DNA of 64,000 nucleotides from positions 379,378,706-379,442,705 of the forward strand of contig NC_085137.1 in the NCBI RefSeq assembly GCF_035046485.1. The letters run 5' to 3'. Every line of letters starts with the position of its first letter. The stretch's first letter is position 1. This document shows, one piece after another, positions 35,937 to 46,605 of this stretch. Position numbers and translations under genes: made by a program. Source of the DNA: Aedes albopictus (lineage: Eukaryota; Arthropoda; Insecta; Diptera; Culicidae). The notes under the pieces are model-generated. The model searched no databases and was not told where the DNA came from. It worked only from the letters and a program-made list of their open reading frames with translations.

Positions 35937-36230
35937 TTGGTATGTGGGAACTTGAGAAGTTATCAAGCCAGCTTCATCAACGGTCGGTCGACAACGGACC
36001 AGATCTTCATCGTACGGCAAATCCTCCAGAAACTCTGTGAATACCAGGTCCCAACGTATCACCTGTTCATCGACTTCAAAGCGGCATACGACATAATTGA
36101 CCGCAAAGAGCTATGGAAAGCCATGGACGAAAACGGCTTTCCTGGGAAGCTGACTAGACTGATTAATGCAACGATGGACGGTGTGCAAAACTGTGTGCTA
36201 ATACATATATGTTTGTATGTCAAATGGTGG
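35937..36230 (+). pseudogene. LINE reverse transcriptase fragment
   Basis: About 95 codons read as a LINE RT palm: FINGRSTTDQIF, then QILQKLCEYQVPTYH, FIDFKAAYDIID (motif A, near 36064-36100), ENGFPGKLTRLINATMDG, then VQNCV. After about 36195 the frame stays open to 36443 but the residues no longer resemble an RT, so the element is truncated there. It resembles the remnant at 1190-2910 (QKCREYNVPTHH, DFKSAYDTI). The 5' end is also missing. Confidence 0.82.
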
Positions 36231-37167
36231 ATACTGCCAACAAAATTGAGTGAAACCACCTGCCGATACACCAACGGCACGTGTTCATCCCTGGAGCAAA
36301 TGAAACACTTATCTCGACTAATCCCAGCAGAATTCAATGAAGATGAGCCCAACTCCCATAAATCTCCCGCAGCCATTAAGCGGACCGTTAAGAACGGCCA
36401 CTCTATCAAGCCTGGAGCTTGCCTTTCCTTTTGGCCAAATTAATTCCCACAAAAAGGAAGCTTTACAATAAAGCCAAACAGCCACCGTCGAGGTTAATGG
36501 TTTCCGGGAAAGGAGATCACAGTCACAGTCATCATTCCACCTTTGTCCCAAAAGCTTAGAGCTTCAAGAGATTAGGGGTACCATGGTCACAGCACCCTAA
36601 TCCACCCGTCTTACCGTGCCACTAGCCAACCCCCTTCCAGCTTGAAAACTGTCCATTATTTATAAGCACACCCCGCTCCGACCGGTTAGAGTTCTTGTTT
36701 CGGAAGTTGAACTTTTCCGCTTTAGCTCGGGGGAACAACATCCGAAAGTTTTGCAACACCGTGAAAGATGAATTATCCTGGCTGGTTGCTGGTAGCATTA
36801 GCAGTTTTTTTTTTGCAGTTTTCCAATAGTATTTTGTTTGGATGTACCTAGTTTTTTCCGTCGGTCGACACGGTTAAAGTTATACCCGAAGTTGAGTCGG
36901 TGGCACGCTGGCTGTTGGCGAGCGTAACTTGATGGATGCGGATGGTGGTAAAACTCGACAAATCCGATTACAGGATTTTTGTTTTCGTTGGGGATCCTGG
37001 AGCAGGTAGCCAAAATATGTATCCATCTGAGGCTGGGTTTCCCAACGATCGGGTCATAACTCGTGCAATATTTTTTTTTGTATATTGTCTAACCAATGAG
37101 TAACTTACATATTCATTGATTAAATTTGATATTGAACATACATTGAACATATCTTGAACATAGGCAC
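36231..37167. other. Unassigned sequence before the minisatellite
   Basis: It is GC-balanced and shows no element ends. Short ORFs on both strands lack recognisable motifs. Confidence 0.3.
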
Positions 37168-40100
37168 TCCTGGAGGAATCCCTGGAGAAATTCTGGAGGA
37201 ATCCCTGGAAGAATTCCTGGAGAAATTCTTGAAGGAATCCCTGAAAGAATTCCTGGAGGAATTCCTGGAGGAATCCCTGGAAGAATTCCTGGAGAATCCC
37301 TGGAGGAATTCCTGGAGGAATCCCTGGCTGAATTCCTGGAGGAATCCTTGTAGGAATTCCTGGAGGAATTCCTGGAGTAATTCCTGGAGGAATTCCTGGA
37401 GGAGTTCCTGCAGTAATCCCTGGAGGAATTCCAGGAGGAACCTCTGGAGGAATTCCTGGTGGAATCCCTGGAGGAAATCCTGGAAGCATTCCTGGAGGAA
37501 TTCCAAGATGAATCCCTGGAGGAATTCCTGGAGGAATCCCTGGAGAAATTCCTGGAGGAATCCCTGGAGAAATTCCTGGAGGAATCCCTGGAGTTCCTGG
37601 AGGAATCCCTGAAGGAATCCCTGGAGGAATCTTTGGAAGAATTCCTGGAGGAATCCCTGGAGAAATTCCTGGAGGAATCCCTGGAGAAATTCCTGGAGGA
37701 ATCCCTGGAGGAATTCCTGGAGGAATCCCTGGAGGAATTCCTGGAGGAATCCCTGGAGGAATTCCTGGAGGAATCCCTGGAGGAATTCCTGGAGGAATCC
37801 CTGGAGGAATTCCTGGAGGAATCCCTGGAAGAATTCCTGGAGGAATCCCTGGAGGAATTCCTGGAGGAATCCCTGGAGGAATTCCTGGAGGAATCCCTGG
37901 AGGAATCCCTGGAGGAATTCCTGGAGGAATCCCTGGAGGAATTCCTGGAGGAATCCCTGGAGGAATTCCTGGAGGAATCCCTGGAGGAATTCCTGGAGGA
38001 ATCCCTGGAGGAATTCCTGGAGGAATCCCTGGAGGAATTCCTGGAGGAATCCCTGGAGGAATTTCTGGAGGAATCCCTGGAGGAATTCCTGGAGGAATCC
38101 CTGGAGGAATTCCTGGAGGAATCCCTGGAGGAATTCCTGGAGGAATCCCTGGAGGAATTCCTGGAGGAATCCCTGGAGGAATTCCTGGAGGAATCCCTGG
38201 AGGAATCCCTGGAGGAATCCCTGGAGGAATCCCTGGAGGAATCCCTGGAGGAATCCCTGGAGGAATCCCTGGAGGAATCCCTGGAGGAATCCCTGGAGGA
38301 ATCCCTGGAGGAATCCCTGGAGGAATCCCTGGAGGAATCCCTGGAGGAATCCCTGGAGGAATCCCTGGAGGAATCCCTGGAGGAATCCCTGGAGGAATCC
38401 CTGGAGGAATCCCTGGAGGAATCCCTGGAGGAATCCCTGGAGGAATCCCTGGAGGAATCCCTGGAGGAATCCCTGGAGGAATCCCTGGAGGAATCCCTGG
38501 AGGAATCCCTGGAGGAATCCCTGGAGGAATCCCTGGAGGAATCCCTGGAGGAATCCCTGGAGGAATCCCTGGAGGAATCCCTGGAGGAATCCCTGGAGGA
38601 ATCCCTGGAGGAATCCCTGGAGGAATCCCTGGAGGAATCCCTGGAGGAATCCCTGGAGGAATCCCTGGAGGAATCCCTGGAGGAATCCCTGGAGGAATCC
38701 CTGGAGGAATCCCTGGAGGAATCCCCGGAGGAATCCCTGGAGGAATCCCCGGAGGAATCCCTGGAGGAATCCCCGGAGGAATCCCTGGAGGAATCCCCGG
38801 AGGAATCCCTGGAGGAATCCCCGGAGGAATCCCTGGAGGAATCCCCGGAGGAATCCCTGGAGGAATCCCCGGAGGAATCCCTGGAGGAATCCCCGGAGGA
38901 ATCCCCGGAGGAATCCCTGGAGGAATCCCCGGAGGAATCCCTGGAGGAATCCCCGGAGGAATCCCTGGAGGAATCCCCGGAGGAATCCCTGGAGGAATCC
39001 CCGGAGGAATCCCTGGAGGAATCCCCGGAGGAATCCCTGGAGGAATCCCCGGAGGAATCCCTGGAGGAATCCCCGGAGGAATCCCTGGAGGAATCCCCGG
39101 AGGAATCCCTGGAGGAATCCCCGGAGGAATCCCTGGAGGAATCCCCGGAGGAATCCCTGGAGGAATCCCCGGAGGAATCCCTGGAGGAATCCCCGGAGGA
39201 ATCCCTGGAGGAATCCCCGGAGGAATCCCTGGAGGAATCCCCGGAGGAATCCCTGGAGGAATCCCCGGAGGAATCCCTGGAGGAATCCCCGGAGGAATCC
39301 CTGGAGGAATCCCCGGAGGAATCCCTGGAGGAATCCCCGGAGGAATCCCTGGAGGAATCCCCGGAGGAATCCCTGGAGGAATCCCCGGAGGAATCCCTGG
39401 AGGAATCCCCGGAGGAATCCCTGGAGGAATCCCCGGAGGAATCCCTGGAGGAATCCCCGGAGGAATCCCTGGAGGAATCCCCGGAGGAATCCCTGGAGGA
39501 ATCCCCGGAGGAATCCCCGGAGGAATCCCTGGAGGAATCCCCGGAGGAATCCCTGGAGGAATCCCCGGAGGAATCCCTGGAGGAATCCCCGGAGGAATCC
39601 CTGGAGGAATCCCCGGAGGAATCCCTGGAGGAATCCCCGGAGGAATCCCTGGAGGAATCCCCGGAGGAATCCCTGGAGGAATCCCCGGAGGAATCCCTGG
39701 AGGAATCCCCGGAGGAATCCCTGGAGGAATCCCCGGAGGAATCCCTGGAGGAATCCCTGGAGGAATCCCTGGAGAAATCCCTGGAGAAATCCCTGGAGGA
39801 ATACCTGGAGGAATCCCTGGAGGAATCCCTGGAGGAATCCCTGGAGGAATCCCTGGAGGAATCCCTGGAGGAATCCCTGGAGGAATCCCTGGAGGAATCT
39901 CTGGAGGAATCCCTGGAGGAATCCCTGGAGGAATCCCTGGAGGAATCCCTGGAGGAATCCCTGGAGGAATCCCTGGAGGAATCCCTGGAGGAATCCCTGG
40001 AGGAATCTCTGGAGGAATCCCTGGAGGAACTCCAGGACGAATCCCTGGAGGAACTCCAGGACGAATCCCTGGAGGAACTCCAGGACGAATCCCTGGAGGA

Positions 40101-42023
40101 ACTCCAGGACGATTCCCTGGAGGAACTTCAGGACGAATCCTTGGAGGAATTCCCGGACAAATCCCTGGAGGAATTCCTGGAGTTATCTCTGGAGGAATTC
40201 CTGGTGGAATCTCTGGAGGAATTCCTGCAAGAATTTTTGGAGGAGTTCTTGGAGAAATCTCTGAATGTATCCTTGGGAGAATTCCTGGAGGAATCCCTGG
40301 GGGAATACCTTGACGAATCTCTGGGGGAATTTCTGGAGGAATTCTTGGAGGAATCCCTGGGGGATATCCGAGAGGAATCCCTGGGGGAAAACCTTGAGGA
40401 ATCTCTGGGGGAATTTCTGGAGGAATTCCCGGAGGAATCCCTGCAAGAATCTCTGGAGGAGTTCATGGAGGAATCCCTGGAGGAATTCCAGGACAGATCC
40501 CTGCAGGAACTCCAGGACGAATCCCTGGAGGAGCTCCATGACGAATCCCTGGAGGAAATCCAGCACGAATCCCTGGAGCAACTCCAGCACGAATCCCAGG
40601 AGGAAATCCTGGAGTTTTCTCTGGAGGAATTCCTGGAGTAATCTCTGGAGAAATTTCTGGAGGAATCTCTGGAGAAATTTCTGGAGGAATCTCTGGAGAG
40701 GTTCTTGGAGGAATTTCTGGAGGAATCTCTGAAGGAATCCCTGGAGGATTTCCTGTTTGAATCCCTGGAGGAATCCCTGGAGAAATCCCTGGAGGAATTC
40801 CTGGATGAATCCATGGAGGAATTCCAGGACGAATCCCTGGAGGAACTTCAGGACAAATCCGTGGAGGAATTCCAGGACAAATCCCTGGAGGAATTCCTGG
40901 AGTTATCTCTGGAGAAATTCCTGGTGGAATCTGTGGAGAAATTCCTGCAAGAATTTCTGGAGGAGTTCCTGGAGAAATCTCTGAAGGTTTCCCTGGGAGA
41001 ATTCCTGGAGGAATCCCTGAGGGAATTCCGAGAGGAATCCCTGGGGAATACCTTGAGGAATCTCTGGGGGAATTTCTGGAGGAATTCCTGGAGGAATCCC
41101 TGCAAGAATCTCTGGAGGAGTTCATGGAGGAATCCCTGGAGGAACTCCAGGACGAATTCCAGGACGATTTCCTGGAGGAATTGCTGGAGTTATCTCTGAA
41201 GAAATTCCTGGTGAAATCTCAGGAGGAATTCCTACAAGAATCTCTGGAGGAGTTCATGGAGGAATCCCTGGAGAAACTCCAGGACGAATTCCTATAGGAA
41301 TCCCTGGAGGAATCCATGGAGGAATCCCTGGAGAAATCTCAGGAGGAATCCCGGGAGGAATCCCTGGAGGAATCCCTGGAGGAATCCCTGGAGTAATCTC
41401 TGGAGGAATTCCTGGAGTAATCTCTGGAAAAATTCTTGGTAAAATCTCTGGAGGAATTCCTGCAAGAATCTCTGGGGGAATCCCTGGAGGAATCTCTGGA
41501 GGCATCCCTGGAGGAATCTCTAAAGGAATCCCTGGGAGAATTCCTGGAGCAATCTCTGGAGAAATTCCTGGAGGATTTCCTGGAGGAATCCCTGGAGGAA
41601 TCCATGGAAGAATTCCTGGACGAATCCCTGGAGGAACTCCACGATGAATCCCTGGAGGAACTCCAGGACGAATCTCTGGAGGAACTCCAGGACGAATCCC
41701 TGGAGCAACTCCAGCACGAATCCCAGGAGAAATTCCTGGAGTAATCTCTGGAGAAATTCCTGGAGGAATCTCTGGAGGAATTACTGCAAGAATCTCTGGA
41801 GGAATCCCTGGAGGAATCTCTGGAGGCATCCCTGGAGGAATCTCTAAAGGAATCCCTGGGAGAATTCCTGGAGCAATCTCTAGGGGAATTCCTGGAGGAA
41901 TTCCAGGACGAATCCCTGGAGGAATGCCTGGAGTAATCTCTGGAGAAATTCCTGGTGGAATCTATGGAGTAATTCCTGCAAGAATCTCTGGGGGAATCTC
42001 TGGAGGAATTCCTGGAGGAATTT
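37168..42023. repeat. 12-bp minisatellite with 24-bp higher-order blocks
   Basis: The basic unit is CCCTGGAGGAAT. At about 37690-38190 units alternate as 24-bp dimers, one half with TTCCTGG and the other with TCCCTGG. At about 38191-38723 there are some 44 nearly identical 12-mers. At about 38724-39745 dimers alternate CCCCGG and CCCTGG, some 42 copies. At 39746-40020 it returns to 12-mers. Both flanks, especially 40020-42023, are diverged, with CTCCAGGACGAA variants. The unit length is a multiple of three and has no stop in any of six frames, which explains the 1060-codon ORF at 37459-40641 (LEES/PEES repeats) and the minus-strand PGIPPGI and FLQG frames. Confidence 0.95.
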
Positions 42024-43002
42024 GTAAGTTTCTCAAAGAGGAATAAATTTCACGTATTGATTAAGAAATTCCATATTCGATTTCCCCAGGAGTTAATCAA
42101 ATGTTGCGTCCAGAAATTCTTCGAACGATTTGCTTATTTACTCAGAATATCTACTAGGGATTCTTGCATAACTTTTTCCTGAACAACACCCGGATCATCC
42201 TGGACAGTGCTAGTTTGTTTGGCAACCGCTGCTGAATTTTAATGGAACAATTTCGCGGTTGTACCTCGTTTCTCGCTGTGTGTCCAAAAATAAATTGAAT
42301 CCGCGGCGGAAAACCTATTTTTCCTGTTCCGGATCCCACTAGACATCGTTTGAGTGAGTGCGAATGCGAAGCGGTGGATGCACCCGAAATTCGAACAAAA
42401 AATAATTAAATTCGCGCTTTTTTACAACCGTCGCGTTGTTGGTGCCGGTAGTAACCTCACAGTAGGTTGTGGTTATCTTTTACGAGGGCTTCGCGCTACA
42501 TCGGGTGGAAAATTTTCTGATCCCTTTGGAGATGCTAGTTCTGTGCGCAGAGTCCCAGATTGAATGATTCGCCGCCGTATCAGAATAAAATAAACGGGAT
42601 GCTTTATAAGGCACTAACCTTCATACATAACATCCAGGAAAGGAAACCGCGTGAATATGAAAGTTACAATCAGTTGCACCCCAGCGAGCGTAGGTTATTT
42701 CTCGCGGCGCCAAGTTCGACCATGACGAGAACGGCTGCACCGACCGTCAACAACAAGCAGCCGGAAATGAAATGTATGCTGTTTTTCTCATTTCCTGCAA
42801 CATGCACTTTCCGGCTGTGCTGTGCTGTTAAGCGATATTGCTTCCTGTTGTTGCACCACCACTACTGGCACTGGCGGTACTGACTAGAACTTTTGCATAC
42901 AGAGAGATGGAGTCCCGGTGGTTTTGATTCCGCGAATTTAGATGGAGCCACCTGGTGCTTTGATATTGACGTTTCTATCAATTGCTGGTTGATGGTACTC
43001 AC
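42024..43002. other. Probable intron or flank of the 43-kb exon
   Basis: Unrepeated sequence. The only supported signal is the splice donor GTGAGT (minus strand, 42997-43002) of the exon that follows. ORFs at 42354-42563 and 42560-42883 lack recognisable features. Confidence 0.4.
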
Positions 43003-43187
43003 CAATCATAAGTAAGGCCGCCGTCAGATGTGAGGTAGGTGAGCCGGCGAGTCCGGTCGCGCCGAGTGCAGCACCCCCAAGAGCACACGCCACACCTCCC
43101 AGGGCCACCACCGCGATGAGCGCCCGCAGTGGTGGCCCGGCGAACCAATGACCGCAGCAGCCCTTTCGCGAACGTTCCGATGGTGAG
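43003..43187 (-). CDS. Internal exon of an unidentified membrane protein
   Basis: The 185-bp exon is framed on the minus strand by a polypyrimidine acceptor, CGTTTCTTCCCAACAG, and the donor GTGAGT. It enters with one base of a split codon and leaves with one base, giving 61 complete codons. The encoded stretch starts PSERSRKGCCGHWF, followed by PPLRALIAVVALGGVACALG, a strongly hydrophobic helix with GG/AxxxG small-residue packing. GAALGATGLAG and SPTSHLTAALLMI come next, the last probably the start of a second helix. Basic residues precede the first helix. It is more GC-rich than the surrounding DNA, and the frame is fully open although GC-rich. I do not recognise the family and give no function. 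Neighbouring exons are not visible in the window, so most of the 64 kb may be intron of this gene. Confidence 0.65.
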
Positions 43188-43289
43188 CTGTTGGGAAGAA
43201 ACGAAAAGAATGGCTATTAGAGATGCGTGGATTTTTGCATTTATTGTGAACTCAAATATTTAAAATTCAAGCAAAACAGAATTCTTTTC

Positions 43290-43665
43290 TTCTATTTCGT
43301 GGAGGAATCCTTGTATGGATTCCTAGGGGAATACCTGGAAGAATCCCTGGAGGAGTTTTTGGAAAAATCCCTGAAGGTACTCTTGGAGGAATTCCTGAAG
43401 GAAAACCTGGAGAAATCCCTAAAGGAATCTCTGGAGGAATTCTTGAAGGAATCCCTTTAGGAATGCTTGGAGAAGTCCCTGGAGGTATTCTTGGAGGAAT
43501 TCCTGGAGGAATCCCCGGAGCTATGCCTGGAGGTATTCCAGGAGATACTTCTCATGGTACACCTGAAGGAATGTCTGGAGAAATTGTGGAGATTCCCTAG
43601 AGGTATTCTTAGAGGAATCCTAGGAGGAATTCCTGGAGGAATGCCAGGATCTTTCTAACAGTTCC
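43290..43665. repeat. GGAATTCC-type repeat, plus-type orientation
   Basis: Diverged CTGGAGGAATTCCTG units as in the 37-42 kb array. The ORFs at 43227-43460 and 43467-43658 are this repeat in the LEE frame. Confidence 0.75.
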
Positions 43666-45103
43666 TTCTGAAATTTTAATGGTTTCTGTAAGAATTCTTC
43701 AATGCAAATGCTTCCAAGAATTTACCCTGGAATTCCTTAACGAATTCCTTCAAAAATTCTCCTTCACGCAATCCTTAATAAATTCCTCTAGAGGTTCCTT
43801 CGGAAATTTATAGATTCGTGACTAGCACTCGGTAGAGCGTGGTTACTGGTCGCGCTTTTCTCCGAACGATCTTTCTAAATTAGTAGTGTAAGATTGTACT
43901 GCTATCTGCTCGGTCGCCTTTTGTTAGTTAGTGAACGTAAAATTTGATCGTCTTCGAAGGAAACTTTCAAATGTTACAGATTCTTTAAGAAAAAAGAAGA
44001 TCGGAGATGAACCAGCCTAGGGCTGAAAATCTCTTTAATAAAGACAAAAAAGAATAATGCTTGAAATTCGCCCAGGCATCATTTAGGAATCTCCTCTGGA
44101 TAATAATTCAAAAATTTTTCTTAGCATTCGTATGGAGAATCTATTGGAGATTCCTTTAGAAAATCAGCCAAAAACTTCTTCAGAAATTTTTCTTTAAATC
44201 TTATTAAAAAAAATCTTGTCTTGGGAAATTTGTCCGTGGGTTCGGCTAAAAATTCACTTACAGATTCTTTCAAAAATCTACCATGGATTCATTCGGAAAT
44301 ATTATTCAGGAATTTGTTTAGACATTCCTCCTATTCTACAAATACCATAAAAAAAGATACTTCTAAAATTCCTTCATTTTTTTCCAAAAGAAATATCCAT
44401 AAATTTTAGCAGAAATTCCTTCAGGGATTCTTTTGAAAAGTCGTTTAAATTCCTTAAGAAATGTCTTGAAATTTATCCTGGAATTTCTCCAGAGATTCCT
44501 TTAATAAAACTTTTACCGATGCTTTTAGAAACTATTCGAAAGTTATTCAGAAAATGTTTTAAAAGTTCCTTAAACAAATTATACTGGGGGTTACTTTGTG
44601 AATTCTCCCAAGGACTTCACCAACACTTCTCACAGCAACTTCCAATTTCTCCATAAATTCCACTAGGGATTCCAAAAGATTCACAAATATATGTGAATGC
44701 AGACGATTCACAAATAGATGTACAAAATAGTTGTGTATGAGTTTCTGCAGAAATTCCACCAGGAATTTCTTTAGAAAACACTACTTTTTTCGAGAATTTT
44801 CTAGATGTCCAAAAAATCATTCGGAAATTCTTTAAACATTATATCAAACGTCTTCCAAGGATTTATTCTAATCTTAATTTCTTTCAGAAAATCTTCCTTG
44901 GATTTCTTTAGAAATTTCTCCAGGGACTCTTTAAAAAAATGAGAAATTCATTCGGGAGTTTTCTGCAGGTATTCGTTTAGAAAATTTTCGAAAGATTTTC
45001 TCAGAAAATCTCCCGTGGCTTTTATTATAAATTCGCCTTACAATTTCTTCAGAAATATTTCCAAATTTTCCTCAAGAGATTTCTTTAAAATTTCTCCAAG
45101 GAT
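43666..45103. repeat. GGAATTCC-type repeat, minus-type orientation
   Basis: Orientation flips near 43665 to AAATTCCTTCANGGATTC units, interrupted by a retroposon end at 43811-44056. Short ORFs are repeat phases. Confidence 0.65.
43811..44056 (+). mobile_element. SINE or LINE 3' fragment
   Basis: It begins near GATTCGTGACTAGCACTCGG and ends with GGAGATGAACCAGCCTAGGG, CTGAAAATCTC and an (TAATAAAGAC)-like tail. The AGCCTAGGGCT segment is shared with the SINE at 10899-11061. The insert lies in minus-type repeat on both sides. Confidence 0.55.
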
Positions 45104-45120
45104 AACTTTCAAAAAATGCA

Positions 45121-45562
45121 GGGGTCCGTAGCGTAGTGGCTACAAGTTCACTTTATAAGTGGATGGTCATGGGTTCGATCCCAGCCACGGTACTTGCAAT
45201 TTTTCGTCAGTTGCTCTTTCCCCCGAGAGCGACTGACAACTGACCCTCTTCTGAGCATATGCTCTAACGAAGCCGGAAACTTGTATATCGGCTAACGGCA
45301 ACTCATAATGGTTCCCCAATCGGACTGGAAATGTAACAAAAGTCACACAGCAACATCGTGCTCATCATTCTACCATGGACAGGGTAGAAAAGTGACGGCA
45401 GCGCAAAGGCAGCCAGTTCGAATTAGAATTAGAGGAATTAGAATAGAACACATTTAGGCGCTGTACAAAGTGTAAGTGCAGTCGCCAATTGGAGTCGCTC
45501 ACGCAATGCCCTAGTGGACAAAAGAGCTGTACATTAGGTTAAGTGGTTTAAGAATAAAAAAA
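45121..45562 (+). mobile_element. tRNA-headed SINE, about 440 bp, intact
   Basis: Box A TCCGTAGCGTAGTGG and box B TGGGTTCGATCCCAG are followed by a body with TTGCTCTTTCCCC, a CGGCTAACGGCAACTCATAA segment, and an AATAAAAAAAA tail. The flanks AACTTTCAAAAAA (45104-45116) and AACTTTGAAAAAA (45563-45575) are a 13-bp duplication with one change. It serves as the intact reference for the interrupted copy at 49092. Confidence 0.88.
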
Positions 45563-45575
45563 AACTTTGAAAAAA

Positions 45576-46600
45576 CTTTCACAGATGTTACAATAATTCT
45601 TTCATGAACCCTTACTAAAATCCATCCTAGGATTAATTAAAAAAAAATCACGAGTTCCTGAAAAACAATTCCCAGTGATTCTTGAAGAAATCCTTTCAGT
45701 GACACCTTTGAAAACTCCTCGTAGATTAGGTTTACCAATCATCCAGGAAATCCTAATGGAATCCAGAATTTTTCTTCAAAATCGTCTAGGGATTCCATTG
45801 GACTTTAGAATGTCCTCCAGAAATTTCTCCAAGAACTCCTTAAAAAGTCTTCAATGGATAGCTTACAAATATGTTTCATGGATTCCGAGTTTCTTGAGAT
45901 TTCTTTCCACATAGATTCTTTTAGAAATTCTTCAAAGAATTCATCTTTATAATCTTATTTTTTAATGCACCAATAATCACAAACTAGGCATTCTTTAAAC
46001 ATTTTCTTAGAAGCTTTCTAAAGATTTTCCTCCAAGGATTGCTTTGGAAATTCTACGTGAGATTTTTAATAAAATTCCCAAGATTTTTTCACATTCCCTT
46101 AGATATACCTTTAAGACATTTCTTTTCCAGAAACTTCTCCAAGGTTTTTTTTCTGAAAGTCTTAGAAAATCCTCCAAGGATTTCTTCAGAGATATTTCTT
46201 CAGATTCTTTCAGAGATTTACAAGTGGATTCCTACGGATAGGCTGGAAGACATTTTTGCAAAAAAATCCTGCGGAAATTCACACAGAGATTTCACCAGAA
46301 ATTCAACCGAGTATTCATATGTGTATTTTCTCAGAAACTCCCTCAGGATTTCCTCCAAATTAACCTCCAACAATATCTCCATGGATTTCTCCAGGATTTC
46401 AATAAAAAAATATTTTTATTAGGAGATTTCTCCAGGACAATGTTTCTAAAATACCTCTAGAGATTTTGTAAGGTATTCCACCAGATGTTTCCAGATGATT
46501 TTTCAGATATTCCTCCTGGAATTTCTTGAAGATATCCATCTACTGATTCTTAAAATATTTCTGTTTTTTTTAGAAAGTCTTCCAGAAATGTTTTTTTTTA
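45576..46600. repeat. GGAATTCC-type repeat, minus-type orientation
   Basis: Degenerate AATTCCTCC and CAAGGATTTCTT units, with no gene. Confidence 0.6.
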
Positions 46601-46605
46601 ATTTC

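Noticed and set aside
37459..40641. A 1060-codon ORF of LEES/PEES repeats as a structural protein gene
   Set aside because: The 12-bp unit has no stop in any frame, so the ORF is expected by construction. There is no domain, promoter or splice context.
40463..41125. Minus-strand PGIPPGI reading as a collagen-like protein
   Set aside because: It is the complement of the same minisatellite. The Gly-X-Y spacing is not three-residue periodic as collagen requires.
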